A stretch of DNA of 64,000 nt from Paenibacillus sp. FSL R5-0490 (GCF_001956215.1 NZ_MRTQ01000010.1:1-64000), one strand, 5' to 3'. Positions 8,465 through 18,222 are shown, counted from the first letter of the stretch. Notes: generated by a model from the letters alone, not told the origin. Made by a program: numbers and translations.

Positions 8465-8880
8465 TACATCCATCTCAGTTTTAGCGTTAAATCACAGCAT
8501 TTCTGAGGATCCTCTTTGTCTGATTCGAAATGAAGTCTTAGCCCGTCGGGTGTATAGTCAACAGAAGGGACTCGCGAGATGCCTGTCGATTTCAGCAGGT
8601 TTTCGACTGCCGCCTTGTTGGACTGCTGGGCCGCTGACATCAGTTCATAAGAAAACTTTTTTGACTCTGCCATATTTACAAGCAATGTGCTGGCATCTCT
8701 CATGAGGACCTCCATTTTTTTTGCAGAGCTCATGAACATTTGAGGATCCACAGCAGGCAAGGTCCTGTAGAAATGTACAGGGTGATAATAAGTCTGATAG
8801 GCCTGCGGATAATTCCAGCAGCTTTGATGCTGAGGATTATATCCGGGCTTTGGGTAGCGAAAATAATAATAGGGGTACAT
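8464..8880 (-). CDS. hypothetical protein with Tyr-rich N-terminus
   Basis: 138 aa, read from ATG 8880 because GAAAGGGG precedes it by 9 nt. The first 40 residues are very rich in Tyr, Pro and His (MYPYYYFRYPKPGYNPQ, YQTYYHPVHFYR). The remainder is an ordinary soluble domain with a helical middle (FMSSAKKMEVLMRDASTLL) and a C-terminal LRLHFESD and CCDLTLKLRW. The low-complexity head resembles spore-coat-associated proteins. I do not recognise the family. Confidence 0.65.
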   Translation of the reverse strand: MYPYYYFRYPKPGYNPQHQSCWNYPQAYQTYYHPVHFYRTLPAVDPQMFMSSAKKMEVLMRDASTLLVNMAESKKFSYELMSAAQQSNKAAVENLLKSTGISRVPSVDYTPDGLRLHFESDKEDPQKCCDLTLKLRWM

Positions 8881-9113
8881 CCGGTTCTGCCCCTTTCGAT
8901 TAATAATAAATGCACGCATTCCCAATATATGAAAACCAGGCTTTTCCTATGAAGGAACAAAATTATTTCACCAAAAGTTAGGCATAAGAGGTGGATAGGA
9001 AGAGAATTTTTTAAAAGGATTGATATTATTAGAAAAGGGGTAAAAGAAGGGAATGAAGAATATATTAGTGTGGTAATTAATTGTGCACAGCTTACATAGA
9101 TAGGAGGCCCCAA

Positions 9114-9737
9114 ATGGAACTGGAACTGATTTTGGAAATCATTGAAAATAACGGATATTTGGGGCTGTTTCTCTGGCTTTGGGTAGGAGTTTTTATTTTT
9201 CCTGTGCCAAATGAATTGATTGTTATGACTGTTGGACTTTCTTCCTCTTTAAAAACGCTTCACCCTGTGCTTGCATTCATTGTCATTTATCTTGGCATTT
9301 TGGCGGCATTGTCAACCTGCTATACCATCGGGCGTTTAATCGGAAGGCCTTTGCTAAAGTACTTTCATAAAAGCAAAAGGATGTCTAGAACGATTGATTC
9401 TTCTTTAAAGCTAATGGAAAAGTATCATGCCTTTTCCCTCTCCTTCAGCTATTTTGTTCCGGGTATCCGAAACTTCCTCCCTTTTTTATATGGCTTCAGT
9501 AAATTACCATTTAAAAAATTCGCTTTATTTGCATACAGCGGCGCACTGATATGGCTGTCTTTAGCCTTCGCGATCGGCTACGTATTTGGAGATCATATTG
9601 ACACTATCATCAAACATGAAAAAGAAATACTGATTGGCCTGGCAGGCATTGCTGCAATCTTCCTTATTTTCCGCATTACCAGAAGAAAACGGGGGAAGGA
9701 GCAGGAAAAGCTGCATGATCAGGGGCTGGGATTATAA
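9114..9737 (+). CDS. DedA-family membrane protein
   Basis: A 207-aa protein of the DedA/VTT (SNARE-associated) family, with ATG 9114 behind ATAGGAGG. Typical features are the N-terminal hydrophobic hairpin with PVPNELIVMTVG, the glycine-rich GRLIGRPLLKYF, and the F.PGIRNFLPFLYGF segment. DedA proteins support envelope homeostasis and some act as lipid scramblases or flippases, including for undecaprenyl phosphate. The substrate here cannot be told. It has a monocistronic look, with a terminator behind it. Confidence 0.88.
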   Translation: MELELILEIIENNGYLGLFLWLWVGVFIFPVPNELIVMTVGLSSSLKTLHPVLAFIVIYLGILAALSTCYTIGRLIGRPLLKYFHKSKRMSRTIDSSLKLMEKYHAFSLSFSYFVPGIRNFLPFLYGFSKLPFKKFALFAYSGALIWLSLAFAIGYVFGDHIDTIIKHEKEILIGLAGIAAIFLIFRITRRKRGKEQEKLHDQGLGL

Positions 9738-9740
9738 TAT

Positions 9741-9765
9741 AAAAGGCAGCCAGATGCTGCCTTTT
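9741..9765. terminator. bidirectional terminator
   Basis: AAAAGGCAGC/GCTGCCTTTT with a 5-nt loop between convergent genes. Confidence 0.8.
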
Positions 9766-9769
9766 ATAC

Positions 9770-9952
9770 TTAGTACTGATTACGGTGCTCTACCAGGTCG
9801 ATGGCCCCAAGTACAATATGGGCAAGCCCAAAACCAACGATGGTATCTGAAAACATATTGTTTGTTCTGCGGTTTTGTTTCATTGCATAGCCTGCCGCAG
9901 TAACAGCGGTGCCGAGAACAGCTGGAATTAATCCTTCGCGTACACGATCCAT
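9770..9952 (-). CDS. small membrane-associated protein, 60 aa
   Basis: The ATG at 9952 has AGAGGTGA 5 nt upstream; an upstream ATG at 9994 lacks a ribosome site. The protein starts MDRVREGLIPAVLGTAVTAAGYAM and has two short hydrophobic glycine/alanine helices separated by KQNRRTNNM. It ends VEHRNQY. It is probably a small membrane protein. I do not recognise the family. Confidence 0.6.
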   Translation of the reverse strand: MDRVREGLIPAVLGTAVTAAGYAMKQNRRTNNMFSDTIVGFGLAHIVLGAIDLVEHRNQY

Positions 9953-10058
9953 GACGGTCACCTCTTTTTTGTGATTGTCCAGGAGGACATCCATAGTTTG
10001 TTCTTATATAATGAAGTATAGTATGACAACATTTTACATAGCGAAAGGGGATTGGGGA

Positions 10059-10442
10059 ATGGAATTGAAAGGGACTCTAATCGAAACACTCGGAATGGAA
10101 ATCGTGTCACTTGAAAAAGGCCGTGTAGTTGCCACTATGCCTGTTGATGAACGCACCCGCCAGCCGTTTGGCCTTCTGCATGGAGGAGCATCTGTCGCTC
10201 TTGCGGAAACTGTTGCAAGCATAGGAGCATTTGAACTTTGCGACAAAGAAACGGAATCCGTTGCAGGGCTTGAGATCAATGCTAACCATATACGTGCTAA
10301 AAAAGATGGAATCGTGACGGCTGTCGCAACAGTGCTGCATCAGGGAAGAACCACAATGGTCTGGGATATCAAAATTACAGATGAAAATGACAAACTGGTA
10401 TGCACATCAAGATGTACTATGGCAGTAATTAAAAGAAAATAA
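10059..10442 (+). CDS. yuxO: hotdog thioesterase YuxO-type (DHNA-CoA/acyl-CoA hydrolase)
   Basis: A 127-aa hotdog-fold protein of the PaaI/YuxO group, with the GLLHGGASVALAET motif that holds the catalytic acidic residue and substrate loop. Start ATG 10059 follows AAAGGGG. In B. subtilis yuxO stands tail-to-tail with mrpG, as here, and the family hydrolyses 1,4-dihydroxy-2-naphthoyl-CoA in menaquinone synthesis or related acyl-CoAs. Synteny supports the name; the substrate is inferred. Confidence 0.85.
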   Translation: MELKGTLIETLGMEIVSLEKGRVVATMPVDERTRQPFGLLHGGASVALAETVASIGAFELCDKETESVAGLEINANHIRAKKDGIVTAVATVLHQGRTTMVWDIKITDENDKLVCTSRCTMAVIKRK

Positions 10443-10449
10443 ACGTACA

Positions 10450-10494
10450 AAAAACCCACGAGAGAGAAAAAGTTCCCCGTGGGTTTTCTTTTTT
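10450..10494. terminator. bidirectional terminator yuxO/mrpG
   Basis: AAAACCCACG/CGTGGGTTTT stem followed by CTTTTTTTAT on the plus strand; on the minus strand the stem is followed by TTGTACG. Confidence 0.8.
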
Positions 10495-10856
10495 TATTTA
10501 CCGGCAGTTTCTTTTACTTTTGGGACATTTTTCAGATCATCCCTGACGCTTTGGTCCCATAGCTTGACTCCGGAATTATATGCTGCCCGTCCAAGTAAAT
10601 GGCCAGCAATGGGGGAAGTCAAGAATATAAAAATAATCCCCAAAACGACTCTTGAATTAAAATAGCCATCCTTAAAATAAAAGAAAAGCAATGTTCCCAA
10701 AAGGACACATAAAACACCAAGTGTTGCAGATTTTGAAGCAGCATGGTTTCTCGTATAAACATCAGGCAGCCTGATAACACCGAAAGCTGCAACAAGGCTA
10801 AAGAAGGCCCCTAACAGAATAAACACGATAATAAAGAAATTAGCGATCTCTGTCAT
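10494..10856 (-). CDS. mrpG: Mrp antiporter subunit G
   Basis: A 120-aa protein with three hydrophobic helices and the PhaG/MnhG/YufB signature (FGVIRLPDVYTRNHAASKSATLG). It is an accessory membrane subunit of the multisubunit Na+/H+ antiporter complex. It is the last gene of the operon and its start overlaps the end of mrpF by 17 nt. It ends at the terminator shared with yuxO. Confidence 0.95.
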   Translation of the reverse strand: MTEIANFFIIVFILLGAFFSLVAAFGVIRLPDVYTRNHAASKSATLGVLCVLLGTLLFFYFKDGYFNSRVVLGIIFIFLTSPIAGHLLGRAAYNSGVKLWDQSVRDDLKNVPKVKETAGK

Positions 10857-11124
10857 GTTCTATGATGACCCCCTTCTCCAAATATTTAGAGAAGGCCACA
10901 GTCCCGATGAAAGCGAGTATTCCAAGCAGAAGGATGACCTCCAAATAGGCATTTGTATTAAGTGCAATGGAGGTTAGTGCTACGATGGCAACCAGGTTGA
11001 TCCCGATTGCATCCAATGCTACAACCCTGTCAGGAGTGGTTGGGCCTTTGATCACCCTGTAAATTAAAGCCAGTGTGGCGACCGATATACACAGAATGGC
11101 AATCATTACAACAGTCTTGATCAT
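10840..11124 (-). CDS. mrpF: Mrp antiporter subunit F
   Basis: A 94-aa protein with three membrane helices and the conserved GPTTPDRVVALDAIG segment of MrpF/MnhF. A small core membrane subunit of the Na+/H+ antiporter. Its ATG overlaps the mrpE stop (TAATG), with GGAGGTGAG upstream, so it is translationally coupled. Confidence 0.95.
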   Translation of the reverse strand: MIKTVVMIAILCISVATLALIYRVIKGPTTPDRVVALDAIGINLVAIVALTSIALNTNAYLEVILLLGILAFIGTVAFSKYLEKGVIIEHDRDR

Positions 11125-11600
11125 TATCGGCTCACCTCCATGATTGCTTTTTCAAATGAATTTTTTATAGAATCAATTTCGTCCTGCACTTCACCCATAT
11201 CCATTGCATGCACGTACAATATTTTATTGTCGTCGGAAACAGAAATGGTTAAGGTTCCCGGTGTTAATGTAATCAGGTTAGCTAGAATGGTGATTTGCCA
11301 ATCCTTTTCCAAATCAGTAGGGAATGCAAAAATACCTGGCTTCATGTCCAGCTTCGGTTTAAGAACAACTTTTAACACTGATATGTTTGCGAGAATCAGT
11401 TCTTTAATAAAAATCAGCAATAAATTGATCACTGCGATTACGCGCAGCAGGTAAAAGCGTGATTGAAAGAATCTCCTGAAGACAAAAATAATGAGCAGTC
11501 CGAAAAGAAATCCTTTCAAAAAAGCTACCGGATCATAGGTTGTGGTTAAGAACATCCACATAAACCCAAGGAACATATTTAATAAAATTTGAAATGCCAT
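11124..11600 (-). CDS. mrpE: Mrp antiporter subunit E
   Basis: A 158-aa protein with N-terminal membrane helices and a cytoplasmic C-terminal domain containing LANLITLTPGTLTISV and the YVHAMD strand, typical of MrpE/MnhE. Ribosome site AAAGGAG precedes the ATG. It lies between mrpD and mrpF in the standard ABCDEFG order. Confidence 0.95.
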   Translation of the reverse strand: MAFQILLNMFLGFMWMFLTTTYDPVAFLKGFLFGLLIIFVFRRFFQSRFYLLRVIAVINLLLIFIKELILANISVLKVVLKPKLDMKPGIFAFPTDLEKDWQITILANLITLTPGTLTISVSDDNKILYVHAMDMGEVQDEIDSIKNSFEKAIMEVSR

Positions 11601-11602
11601 AA

Positions 11603-13096
11603 TCAGTACTCCTTTAAGACTGCGTCTATATAAATGCTTGGGTTTGCAAGCGTTTCAGCAGCCTGAGAGATATACGGATATACGAACTCAGAGCCGACTC
11701 CGTAAAAGACGGCAATAGCAACCAGGATCACAGGAGCAGCCATCATCCTCTTAACAGGTATTTTATCTGCTCCTTCGTAATCACGGGGTGTTCCCCAAAA
11801 ACCATTGATAAATATCTTCATAATGGAGAATAGGACAAGAAGACTGGACATTAAGACGATCCCTGCTCCCCAGTAGTGCCCGGCCTCGAATCCCCCTTTA
11901 ATAATTAAGAGCTTGCCGACAAAGCCGCTCAGCGGGGGAATACCGGATAGCGAAAGCGCGGCAAGGAAAAAGGTCCAGCCCAATCCGGGATAGCGTTTTA
12001 TTAACCCGCTAATTTTTCTAAGATTACTCGTTCCAGTTATAGCTGCCATAATACCAACAAGTAAAAACAGTGCTGCTTTGATGTTCATATCGTGTATCAG
12101 GTAAAACATTGCGCCAGTAAGTGAATCTGGGGTCATAACTGAAATGCCAAAGAGAATAACTCCAACAGCTACTATGATATTGTAAATGACAATTTTCTTA
12201 ATATCCCAATAAGCAATTGCTCCAATTACACCAAAAATGATACTAATGACCGCCAAAATGGTTAAAAGCTGTTGAGTAAAGCCTCCATCCTGGTAAAAGA
12301 ATAAAGTATATGTTCTGGCTATTGAGTATACACCCACTTTTGTGAGCAGGGCTCCGAATAGTGCAAGAACCGGTGCAGGCGGTGCATAATATGATCCAGG
12401 GAGCCAGAAGAACAGAGGGAAAATTGCCCCTTTCAGGCCAAAGACGATCAAAAAAAGTACGGCAATTACTGTAATGATGCCAGGCTGTCCCATTTCACTG
12501 ATCTCACTGATCCGAACGGAAATATGGGCCATGTTGAGCGTTCCGACAATGGAATATAAGTATGCTACAGCAATTACAAATAAAGCTGAAGAAATGACAT
12601 TCACGAGCAAATATTTTATGGATTCCCTCAGCTGGATTTTCGTGCCCCCTATTACGATCAGTACATAGGAAGACATAAGCATGACTTCGAAAAATACGAA
12701 AAGGTTGAAAATATCACCGGTTGTAAATGCTCCATTTACGCCAACGATCAAAAAATTCACAGCTGCGTAGAAATAGAACTTTTCCCTATCTTCGTCTATT
12801 CCGCGAAATGAATAGATTACACATGCCAATGCAATGATGCTTGTCGTTAATACAAGCAAGGCGGAGACCATATCGGAAACGAGTGTAATTCCGAAAGGAG
12901 CTTCCCAATTAGATAAGTTCAATGTCTGAATCCCATCATTATTAACCTTTTGAACTAATAGCACTGATACTATTACAGTTATCAACGCTGAAAGGCCTGC
13001 AATCCACCTTTGCAGCATGATATGTTTGGCATCGAAGATTAGAAGGACTCCCGTTACTAAGGGAATTAAAATCGGCAGTATCAAAAAGTTAATCAT
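11603..13096 (-). CDS. mrpD: Mrp antiporter subunit D
   Basis: A 497-aa polytopic subunit homologous to the complex I NuoM/NuoN antiporter-like subunits. It keeps the [39 protein letters not shown] motif with the conserved lysines and the later [19 protein letters not shown]. It forms a proton or ion channel of the Na+/H+ antiporter. I use the ATG at 13096 (GAGAGG 10 nt upstream); an ATG 9 nt earlier is too close to that site. It overlaps mrpC by 8 nt. Confidence 0.95.
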   Translation of the reverse strand: MINFLILPILIPLVTGVLLIFDAKHIMLQRWIAGLSALITVIVSVLLVQKVNNDGIQTLNLSNWEAPFGITLVSDMVSALLVLTTSIIALACVIYSFRGIDEDREKFYFYAAVNFLIVGVNGAFTTGDIFNLFVFFEVMLMSSYVLIVIGGTKIQLRESIKYLLVNVISSALFVIAVAYLYSIVGTLNMAHISVRISEISEMGQPGIITVIAVLFLIVFGLKGAIFPLFFWLPGSYYAPPAPVLALFGALLTKVGVYSIARTYTLFFYQDGGFTQQLLTILAVISIIFGVIGAIAYWDIKKIVIYNIIVAVGVILFGISVMTPDSLTGAMFYLIHDMNIKAALFLLVGIMAAITGTSNLRKISGLIKRYPGLGWTFFLAALSLSGIPPLSGFVGKLLIIKGGFEAGHYWGAGIVLMSSLLVLFSIMKIFINGFWGTPRDYEGADKIPVKRMMAAPVILVAIAVFYGVGSEFVYPYISQAAETLANPSIYIDAVLKEY

Positions 13097-13430
13097 TTCC
13101 TTCATTTCCTCTCAATTTGTCCATATTGTCTGTACCAAGTTCCTGATAAGCCCGGTATGCCAATACTAGGAAAAAGGCAGTTACACCAAATGCGATGACA
13201 ATTGCAGTTAAAATTAAAGCCTGCGGAAGCGGGTCTGTATAGGAGCTTGCAGACTCACCAAGAAGCGGTGCAGCACCTCTTTTAAGACCTCCCATTGTTA
13301 AAATAAGCAAATGGGCACCATGGCTTAATATCGCAGTTCCAATAATGATGCGCAGCAGGCTCTTTGACAGCATCAAATAGGTGGCTGACATAAAAAGAAT
13401 TCCAACAACAACGGACATTAATATTTCCAT
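13089..13430 (-). CDS. mrpC: Mrp antiporter subunit C
   Basis: A 113-aa NuoK-like protein with three membrane helices ([34 protein letters not shown]). Part of the membrane core of the Mrp complex. Its ATG overlaps the mrpB stop (TAATG) with GGGAGG upstream. Confidence 0.95.
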   Translation of the reverse strand: MEILMSVVVGILFMSATYLMLSKSLLRIIIGTAILSHGAHLLILTMGGLKRGAAPLLGESASSYTDPLPQALILTAIVIAFGVTAFFLVLAYRAYQELGTDNMDKLRGNEGND

Positions 13431-13852
13431 TAGTCATCCTCCCCTATCGTTTTGATTATGATCATTGTCACACCTACAACAACGAGGAAAACACCGAGAT
13501 CAAACAATGCTGCGGTATGAAGTGACAAGTGTCCCAGGATTGGGAGGTCTACACCTGTAAATGCATGGGTTAGAAATGGAACATTGAAGAGCAGCGCGCC
13601 TGCTCCTGTTCCAATTGCAAATAGCAGGCCAACTGCAATCATATACATGTAATTAACAGGCAGAATTTTTTCTACTGTCTTCATATCGAAGGCCAGCAAG
13701 AGTAAAATGAGTGCCCCTGATGTTAGCAGGCCGCCCACGAAACCGCCTCCGGGTGTATAGTGTCCGGCAAAGAAAATATATACTGAGAAAAGAACGATGA
13801 GAAACAAAACAACTTTAGTGGCTGTCTGCAGTATGACGTCATTTGTTTTCAT
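13430..13852 (-). CDS. mrpB: Mrp antiporter subunit B
   Basis: A 140-aa membrane protein with the MrpB/MnhB domain: [27 protein letters not shown] followed by further helices. GGAGGAAAG lies upstream of ATG 13852, inside the end of mrpA (14-nt overlap). Subunit of the Na+/H+ antiporter. Confidence 0.95.
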   Translation of the reverse strand: MKTNDVILQTATKVVLFLIVLFSVYIFFAGHYTPGGGFVGGLLTSGALILLLLAFDMKTVEKILPVNYMYMIAVGLLFAIGTGAGALLFNVPFLTHAFTGVDLPILGHLSLHTAALFDLGVFLVVVGVTMIIIKTIGEDD

Positions 13853-16241
13853 TTTTCTTTCCTCCTCCCAGACGAAGCTTGATCATTCCGAATATGCCTA
13901 GCGCAGCAATAGCGAGAACCGTTATTTCAAACATCGTATCAAAACCGCGGAAATCCACGAGAATAACATTTACCATGTTTTTGCCGGCAGCTTTTTCATA
14001 AGTGTTTTCAATATAATACTGTGAAATGGAATCAAATAATTTATTGCTGTGTGCTGAAAAAGCAATTAGTGTTACGACCAGTCCAACCCCAATGGAGATG
14101 ACTGCATTGGTCGCTTTAAACGGCATTCTTTCTTCATCTTTAATCTGTGGAAGATGGTAGAAACAAAGCAGGAATAAAGCAACTGAAATCGTTTCAATAA
14201 CAAGTTGTGTCAAAGCAAGATCCGGAGCACGGAAAATAACAAAGAATAGCGCCACGGTATAGCCGACTGCACCTAAAAGGATAATGGATGTCAATCTTGA
14301 TTTCACAAACAAAATCGTAATGGATCCAATAGTGATTACGAGAGCAAGAACAATTTCTGAAAATCTGATGGCAGAAACATTACTCGCATCAAATTTAAAT
14401 GCATCCTTTAGGAATAGGACAGACAGCAATGTAATAATAAAGAATGTAAAAATATAAACTAAATAGTTTCTGATGGAGCCATTCATGTACCACTTTGTAA
14501 ATTTGTGTGCGACATGCTGAATCCCTGACAGGCCACTGTCATAGAAACGATTAAGAGCCAATTTCTCAGGAAACAAATTATACACACTTCTCCACTTCGG
14601 CAGAGTGACAAAAAGCAGAATTCCCAATGTAATAACACCTAAAGTCATGAACAGTTCAGGCGTAAATCCATGCCAGAAGTATATATGAGTATCATACACA
14701 TATCCTTCAACAGGCATGATGGCAGCCTGTGCCGGGGAGATGAGCGTGTTTGAAATAATATTAGGGAAGAAACCGATAATGATAACTAGTGAAGCCAGGA
14801 TAATGGGTGAAATCAGCATCCCGATTGGAGCCTCATGCGGTTTCTTTTCTAATTGTTCAGGCTGGAACTTGCCTGTGAACGTTTTGAATACAAGAATCAT
14901 ACTGTAAATGAACGTGAACACACTTGCCACCCAGGCAAGAACAGGGAACAAGAATCCCCATGTATCCAAATTGAAAATATCCATTTCCAGAACACGGACC
15001 ATGCCTGTAAAGAACATTTCCTTACTTAAGAATCCATTAAAAGGCGGAAGACCGGCCATGGAAAATGTGCCGATGATCGCCAGAGTAAAGGTAATCGGCA
15101 TAAAGTTCATCAGACCGCCAAGCTTGCGGATATCACGGGTTCCGGTTTCATGATCGACAATTCCGGCTACCATGAAGAGGCTTCCTTTAAAGGTGGCATG
15201 GTTGATCAAATGAAAAACAGCTGCAGTAGTGGCAACCGTAAAATAACTGTCATCCACTGTTTCAAAGTGAAGCGCTGCAGCGCCGATGCCGAGAAGGGAC
15301 ATGATCATGCCCAGCTGGCTGACTGTTGAGAAAGCCAGAATGGCTTTAAGGTCAGTCTGTTTGACAGCTGAAAAAGAACCCCAGAATAAGGTTGTAATCC
15401 CAAATCCCGCAATGAGCCAGAGCCAGAGCGAATGCTCAGCAAATACCGGACTCATACGTGCTACTAAATAAATGCCGGCTTTAACCATCGTTGCCGAGTG
15501 CAGATATGCACTGACGGGTGTTGGAGCTTCCATGGCATCCGGCAGCCAGATGTGAAATGGAAATTGCGCAGACTTGGTAAAAGCTCCAAGCAAAAAGCAA
15601 AGCAGAGCAGGAACGAATAATGAATGTGAAAATATTTCATCTGATCCAGCGATAATTTCCGAAATGCTGAAAGTGCCTGTCATCAAATAAAGAAGGATGA
15701 TGCCTCCAAGCATAGAAAGACCGCCGAAAACGGTGATGATCATCGACTTTTGTGCACCATATCTTGATTTCTCTCTGTGGTACCAATACCCGATTAGCAG
15801 AAATGAAGAAAAACTCGTGAATTCCCAGAAAGTATAAAGCACAATCAGGTTATCAGATAGGACAACCCCAAGCATGGCTCCCATAAATAGAAGCAAGTAC
15901 ACATAGAAGGTGTTCAGTTGTTCTTTATTTTTATCAAGGTAATAGATGGAATACAGAACAACCAATGATCCTATTCCGGTAATCAGCAAAGCAAAAAGCA
16001 AACCAAGACCGTCAACTTTTGCCGAGAAATCAATACCCAGAGCGGGAATCCATGCAAAAGATTTTGTGACGGACTGCTGATCGGAGGTGATGGATAAATA
16101 AGAAATAAAATAACTGAATAAAAGGATTGGCAGAGGAAGAACGAACCAACCCGTATGTATCTGCCTGAACAGCTTGTACGCAATAGGCACAAGGATGGCA
16201 AGCAAAAATGGTGAAATTATTGCCAGGTGAAGCAAAGACAA
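13839..16241 (-). CDS. mrpA: Mrp antiporter subunit A
   Basis: An 800-aa polytopic protein. The first 500 residues are NuoL-like, with SAQFPFHIWLPDAMEAPTPVSAYLHSATMVKAG and HLINHATFKGSLFMVAGIVDHETGTRD; the C-terminal part carries MrpA-specific helices and a NuoJ-like region (RAPDLALTQLVIETISVALFLLCF). It is the largest subunit of the antiporter that gives sodium and alkali tolerance. Start is TTG at 16241, 7 nt after AAAGGGGG. An ATG four bases further upstream is in another frame. Confidence 0.95.
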   Translation of the reverse strand: MSLLHLAIISPFLLAILVPIAYKLFRQIHTGWFVLPLPILLFSYFISYLSITSDQQSVTKSFAWIPALGIDFSAKVDGLGLLFALLITGIGSLVVLYSIYYLDKNKEQLNTFYVYLLLFMGAMLGVVLSDNLIVLYTFWEFTSFSSFLLIGYWYHREKSRYGAQKSMIITVFGGLSMLGGIILLYLMTGTFSISEIIAGSDEIFSHSLFVPALLCFLLGAFTKSAQFPFHIWLPDAMEAPTPVSAYLHSATMVKAGIYLVARMSPVFAEHSLWLWLIAGFGITTLFWGSFSAVKQTDLKAILAFSTVSQLGMIMSLLGIGAAALHFETVDDSYFTVATTAAVFHLINHATFKGSLFMVAGIVDHETGTRDIRKLGGLMNFMPITFTLAIIGTFSMAGLPPFNGFLSKEMFFTGMVRVLEMDIFNLDTWGFLFPVLAWVASVFTFIYSMILVFKTFTGKFQPEQLEKKPHEAPIGMLISPIILASLVIIIGFFPNIISNTLISPAQAAIMPVEGYVYDTHIYFWHGFTPELFMTLGVITLGILLFVTLPKWRSVYNLFPEKLALNRFYDSGLSGIQHVAHKFTKWYMNGSIRNYLVYIFTFFIITLLSVLFLKDAFKFDASNVSAIRFSEIVLALVITIGSITILFVKSRLTSIILLGAVGYTVALFFVIFRAPDLALTQLVIETISVALFLLCFYHLPQIKDEERMPFKATNAVISIGVGLVVTLIAFSAHSNKLFDSISQYYIENTYEKAAGKNMVNVILVDFRGFDTMFEITVLAIAALGIFGMIKLRLGGGKKNENK

Positions 16242-16692
16242 GACATTACCCCCTTTAAATTAATTGCGAGTTATTCAACAGAATATCCTATCAGGCAGCT
16301 TGATGAAGCCGCTATATGGCATCTAATGGTTCAGGATGGATAATTGGAATAATGTATTTTTCTTCCGCAGAATGTATAATCTATTTCTGCTATAGTAAGC
16401 GCTTAATAAAAGTTTTTCCACCTTCCCCCATATTATCCAGCCAGGGCAGGCATGACAGTTGTGCCATATTCATCATTACTATCCGTTCATGCACCTCAGA
16501 ACAAATTATAACCTAAAAAGAAAGTCTGTGCATTCTTCCAACCCTTATCAGTAAAGGATTTATCCATTCTTATTAAATAGGTAGAAACACGAATGTATCA
16601 GGGAAAATTTTTTTGAAAAAATATATCAACAGAAAGCACAGTTGTATAATAAATGATTCATTTAAGCACACTACTAGCAGGTGGTGTTATGC
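16242..16692. other. intergenic region between mrpA and the divergent small gene
   Basis: About 450 bp without a convincing gene; a 66-codon plus frame at 16316-16516 has no ribosome site and odd composition. It should hold the promoters of the mrp operon and of the 72-aa gene. A TATAAT at 16645-16650 suits the latter. AGTAAGCGCTTAAT at 16394-16407 resembles the core of a CcpA cre site. Confidence 0.5.
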
Positions 16693-16911
16693 ATGATTAA
16701 ACATAAAATTTCAGCAGCCATTACAATCTTTGCCCTGCTGTTTGCAGGCGCCTGGATATTGGACCACCAGACCAAAAGGGAATTTTATATTCCTGCAGAC
16801 GAAGAAGTGGTCGAATTATTACCCGCAGATTATAAAATGGAAGCTGGAAAAGAACAAAAGCTGAAAGTATTTGAACCTAGGGAATATGTGAGGATACAGA
16901 CAGCATCATAA
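16693..16911 (+). CDS. small single-span membrane protein, possibly YufS-like
   Basis: A 72-aa protein with an N-terminal hydrophobic helix (ISAAITIFALLFAGAWIL) followed by a charged domain (DHQTKREFYIPADEEVVELLPADYKMEAGKEQ). ATG 16693 follows AGGTGG by 8 nt. It is divergent from mrpA. In B. subtilis a gene of about this size, yufS, also neighbours mrpA; the equivalence is only positional. A 17-bp-stem terminator follows. Confidence 0.7.
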   Translation: MIKHKISAAITIFALLFAGAWILDHQTKREFYIPADEEVVELLPADYKMEAGKEQKLKVFEPREYVRIQTAS

Positions 16912-16949
16912 GAAAGAGAGGATGTGCTTTGGCACATCCTCTCTTTCTG
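16911..16949. terminator. strong bidirectional terminator
   Basis: Perfect 17-bp stem AGAAAGAGAGGATGTGC/GCACATCCTCTCTTTCT with a 4-nt loop, between convergent genes. No long T-run. Confidence 0.75.
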
Positions 16950-16954
16950 CTGCA

Positions 16955-17497
16955 TTAAGATCTACTGCGGGTGCGGTTTTGAACAACCATGATAGCAAGA
17001 GGAACCGTAATAATAAACGAAAGGAAAAACAGGAAGAGTAACTTAGAGAAGGGGGTAATGCTTTTTTCGATATCATCAACATACCGTTCAAAGAACTCCC
17101 TGATTGATTCATTGCCAAGCACATTAGATGCTGTCAGAAATTCTTTTTTGTCAAAATCATAATAAAAGAAATCTTTTTTCTTAAATATAAATAAGTCATC
17201 CCGTTTTTGTTCCAATTCCAAAAAAACAATGCCGATATGGGAAGTATATTCCTCAATAACCTCTTCATTTTCTGATGTCTGCGGGTCATCGGATGTAACG
17301 ATCTTTGTTACCTGTCCCTGCATTCCGTACGCATCGATGACTGAAAAGGAGTTTTCGCTGTAATAATGGACTGTGCTTCGAAGCTGTTCTTCGAGTATGT
17401 CTTCAAACTCTTTTTCAGCATTAGCAGCTTTCGCAGGCATTAGGGATCCCGCGATTAGCAGGACTGCAAACAAAAAACAGCACATTCCTTTTTTCAT
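16955..17497 (-). CDS. secreted/membrane-anchored hypothetical protein
   Basis: 180 aa, with an N-terminal signal peptide (MKKGMCCFLFAVLLIAGSLMPAKAANA), an extracellular domain of about 120 residues, and a C-terminal membrane helix (LLFLFFLSFIITVPLAIMVV) ending in QNRTRSRS. This layout is a type I anchored surface protein. GGGGGCAGGG precedes the ATG. I do not recognise the domain. It lies between the Mrp block and yufK. Confidence 0.7.
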   Translation of the reverse strand: MKKGMCCFLFAVLLIAGSLMPAKAANAEKEFEDILEEQLRSTVHYYSENSFSVIDAYGMQGQVTKIVTSDDPQTSENEEVIEEYTSHIGIVFLELEQKRDDLFIFKKKDFFYYDFDKKEFLTASNVLGNESIREFFERYVDDIEKSITPFSKLLFLFFLSFIITVPLAIMVVQNRTRSRS

Positions 17498-17664
17498 ACC
17501 CTGCCCCCTTTTTCTCTATTTGTCTCTTAAAATTACTAGAATATGGTTTATGTTTATGCTGGGAAGAATGGAAATATACAGCTAGGATTAACGGTTGTAA
17601 TAATTATGAAAATCAATGATAATAGATAGCTAGAGTAAAGATAGACACATATGGATGGGGAAAA

Positions 17665-18222
17665 ATGAAAAATACATATCTGACGAGTTATTTTCCGCTC
17701 TTAGCAATTATTTTGTTTAGTACTTCTCTGGCATTAAAAACCCAAATGGAATTAGTTTACTTCCTGGAAAGTACAGGTATATACCAGGGGATGCTGGATT
17801 TCTTTTCAGAAGGCGGTGTAAAGCTGTCACTAACGGTCCTCCTCCTGATCCTTTTTTTTATGGTGTTTGCAGCCCTGAAATTGGTTGCGGATATGATCAA
17901 TGGACTTTCACTTCTATTTTTTTCAAAAGATCTGGAAGGGGAAAGTCTGACAAAGTCCAGACAAGGTTCGGCCATCTATTTTATTGGAGGTGCTTTGTCG
18001 CTTCTGAGTTTATTCAGTTATATCGGGATTGGCATCCTTTTTGCGGCCGCTACCTTTGTTTATTTCAGTTATTTTGTTTATAAAGCCAGTTCGTCATTGA
18101 CTGCAGCCGGCATCGCTGGTGTGATTTTTTTTCAGGTTATTGTCTGGTCTTCTCTTTTAACAGGTATATTCTATCTTTCTTTGAAAATATACAACAGCAT
18201 CATGGCCAGTTTGCCGATATAG
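17665..18222 (+). CDS. yufK: polytopic membrane protein, YufK/DUF5366-like
   Basis: A 185-aa protein with about five to six hydrophobic helices and few charged residues. The RQGSAIYFIGGALSLLSLFSYIGIG stretch and the position between the mrp locus and pbpD match B. subtilis yufK (DUF5366), which also lies near pbpD. The name rests on synteny and general similarity from memory. Function is unknown. It ends in a terminator shared with pbpD. Confidence 0.65.
   Translation: MKNTYLTSYFPLLAIILFSTSLALKTQMELVYFLESTGIYQGMLDFFSEGGVKLSLTVLLLILFFMVFAALKLVADMINGLSLLFFSKDLEGESLTKSRQGSAIYFIGGALSLLSLFSYIGIGILFAAATFVYFSYFVYKASSSLTAAGIAGVIFFQVIVWSSLLTGIFYLSLKIYNSIMASLPI

Noticed and set aside
16316-16516. 66-codon frame in mrpA leader
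   Set aside because: No ribosome site, cysteine-rich random-looking translation; treated as non-coding.
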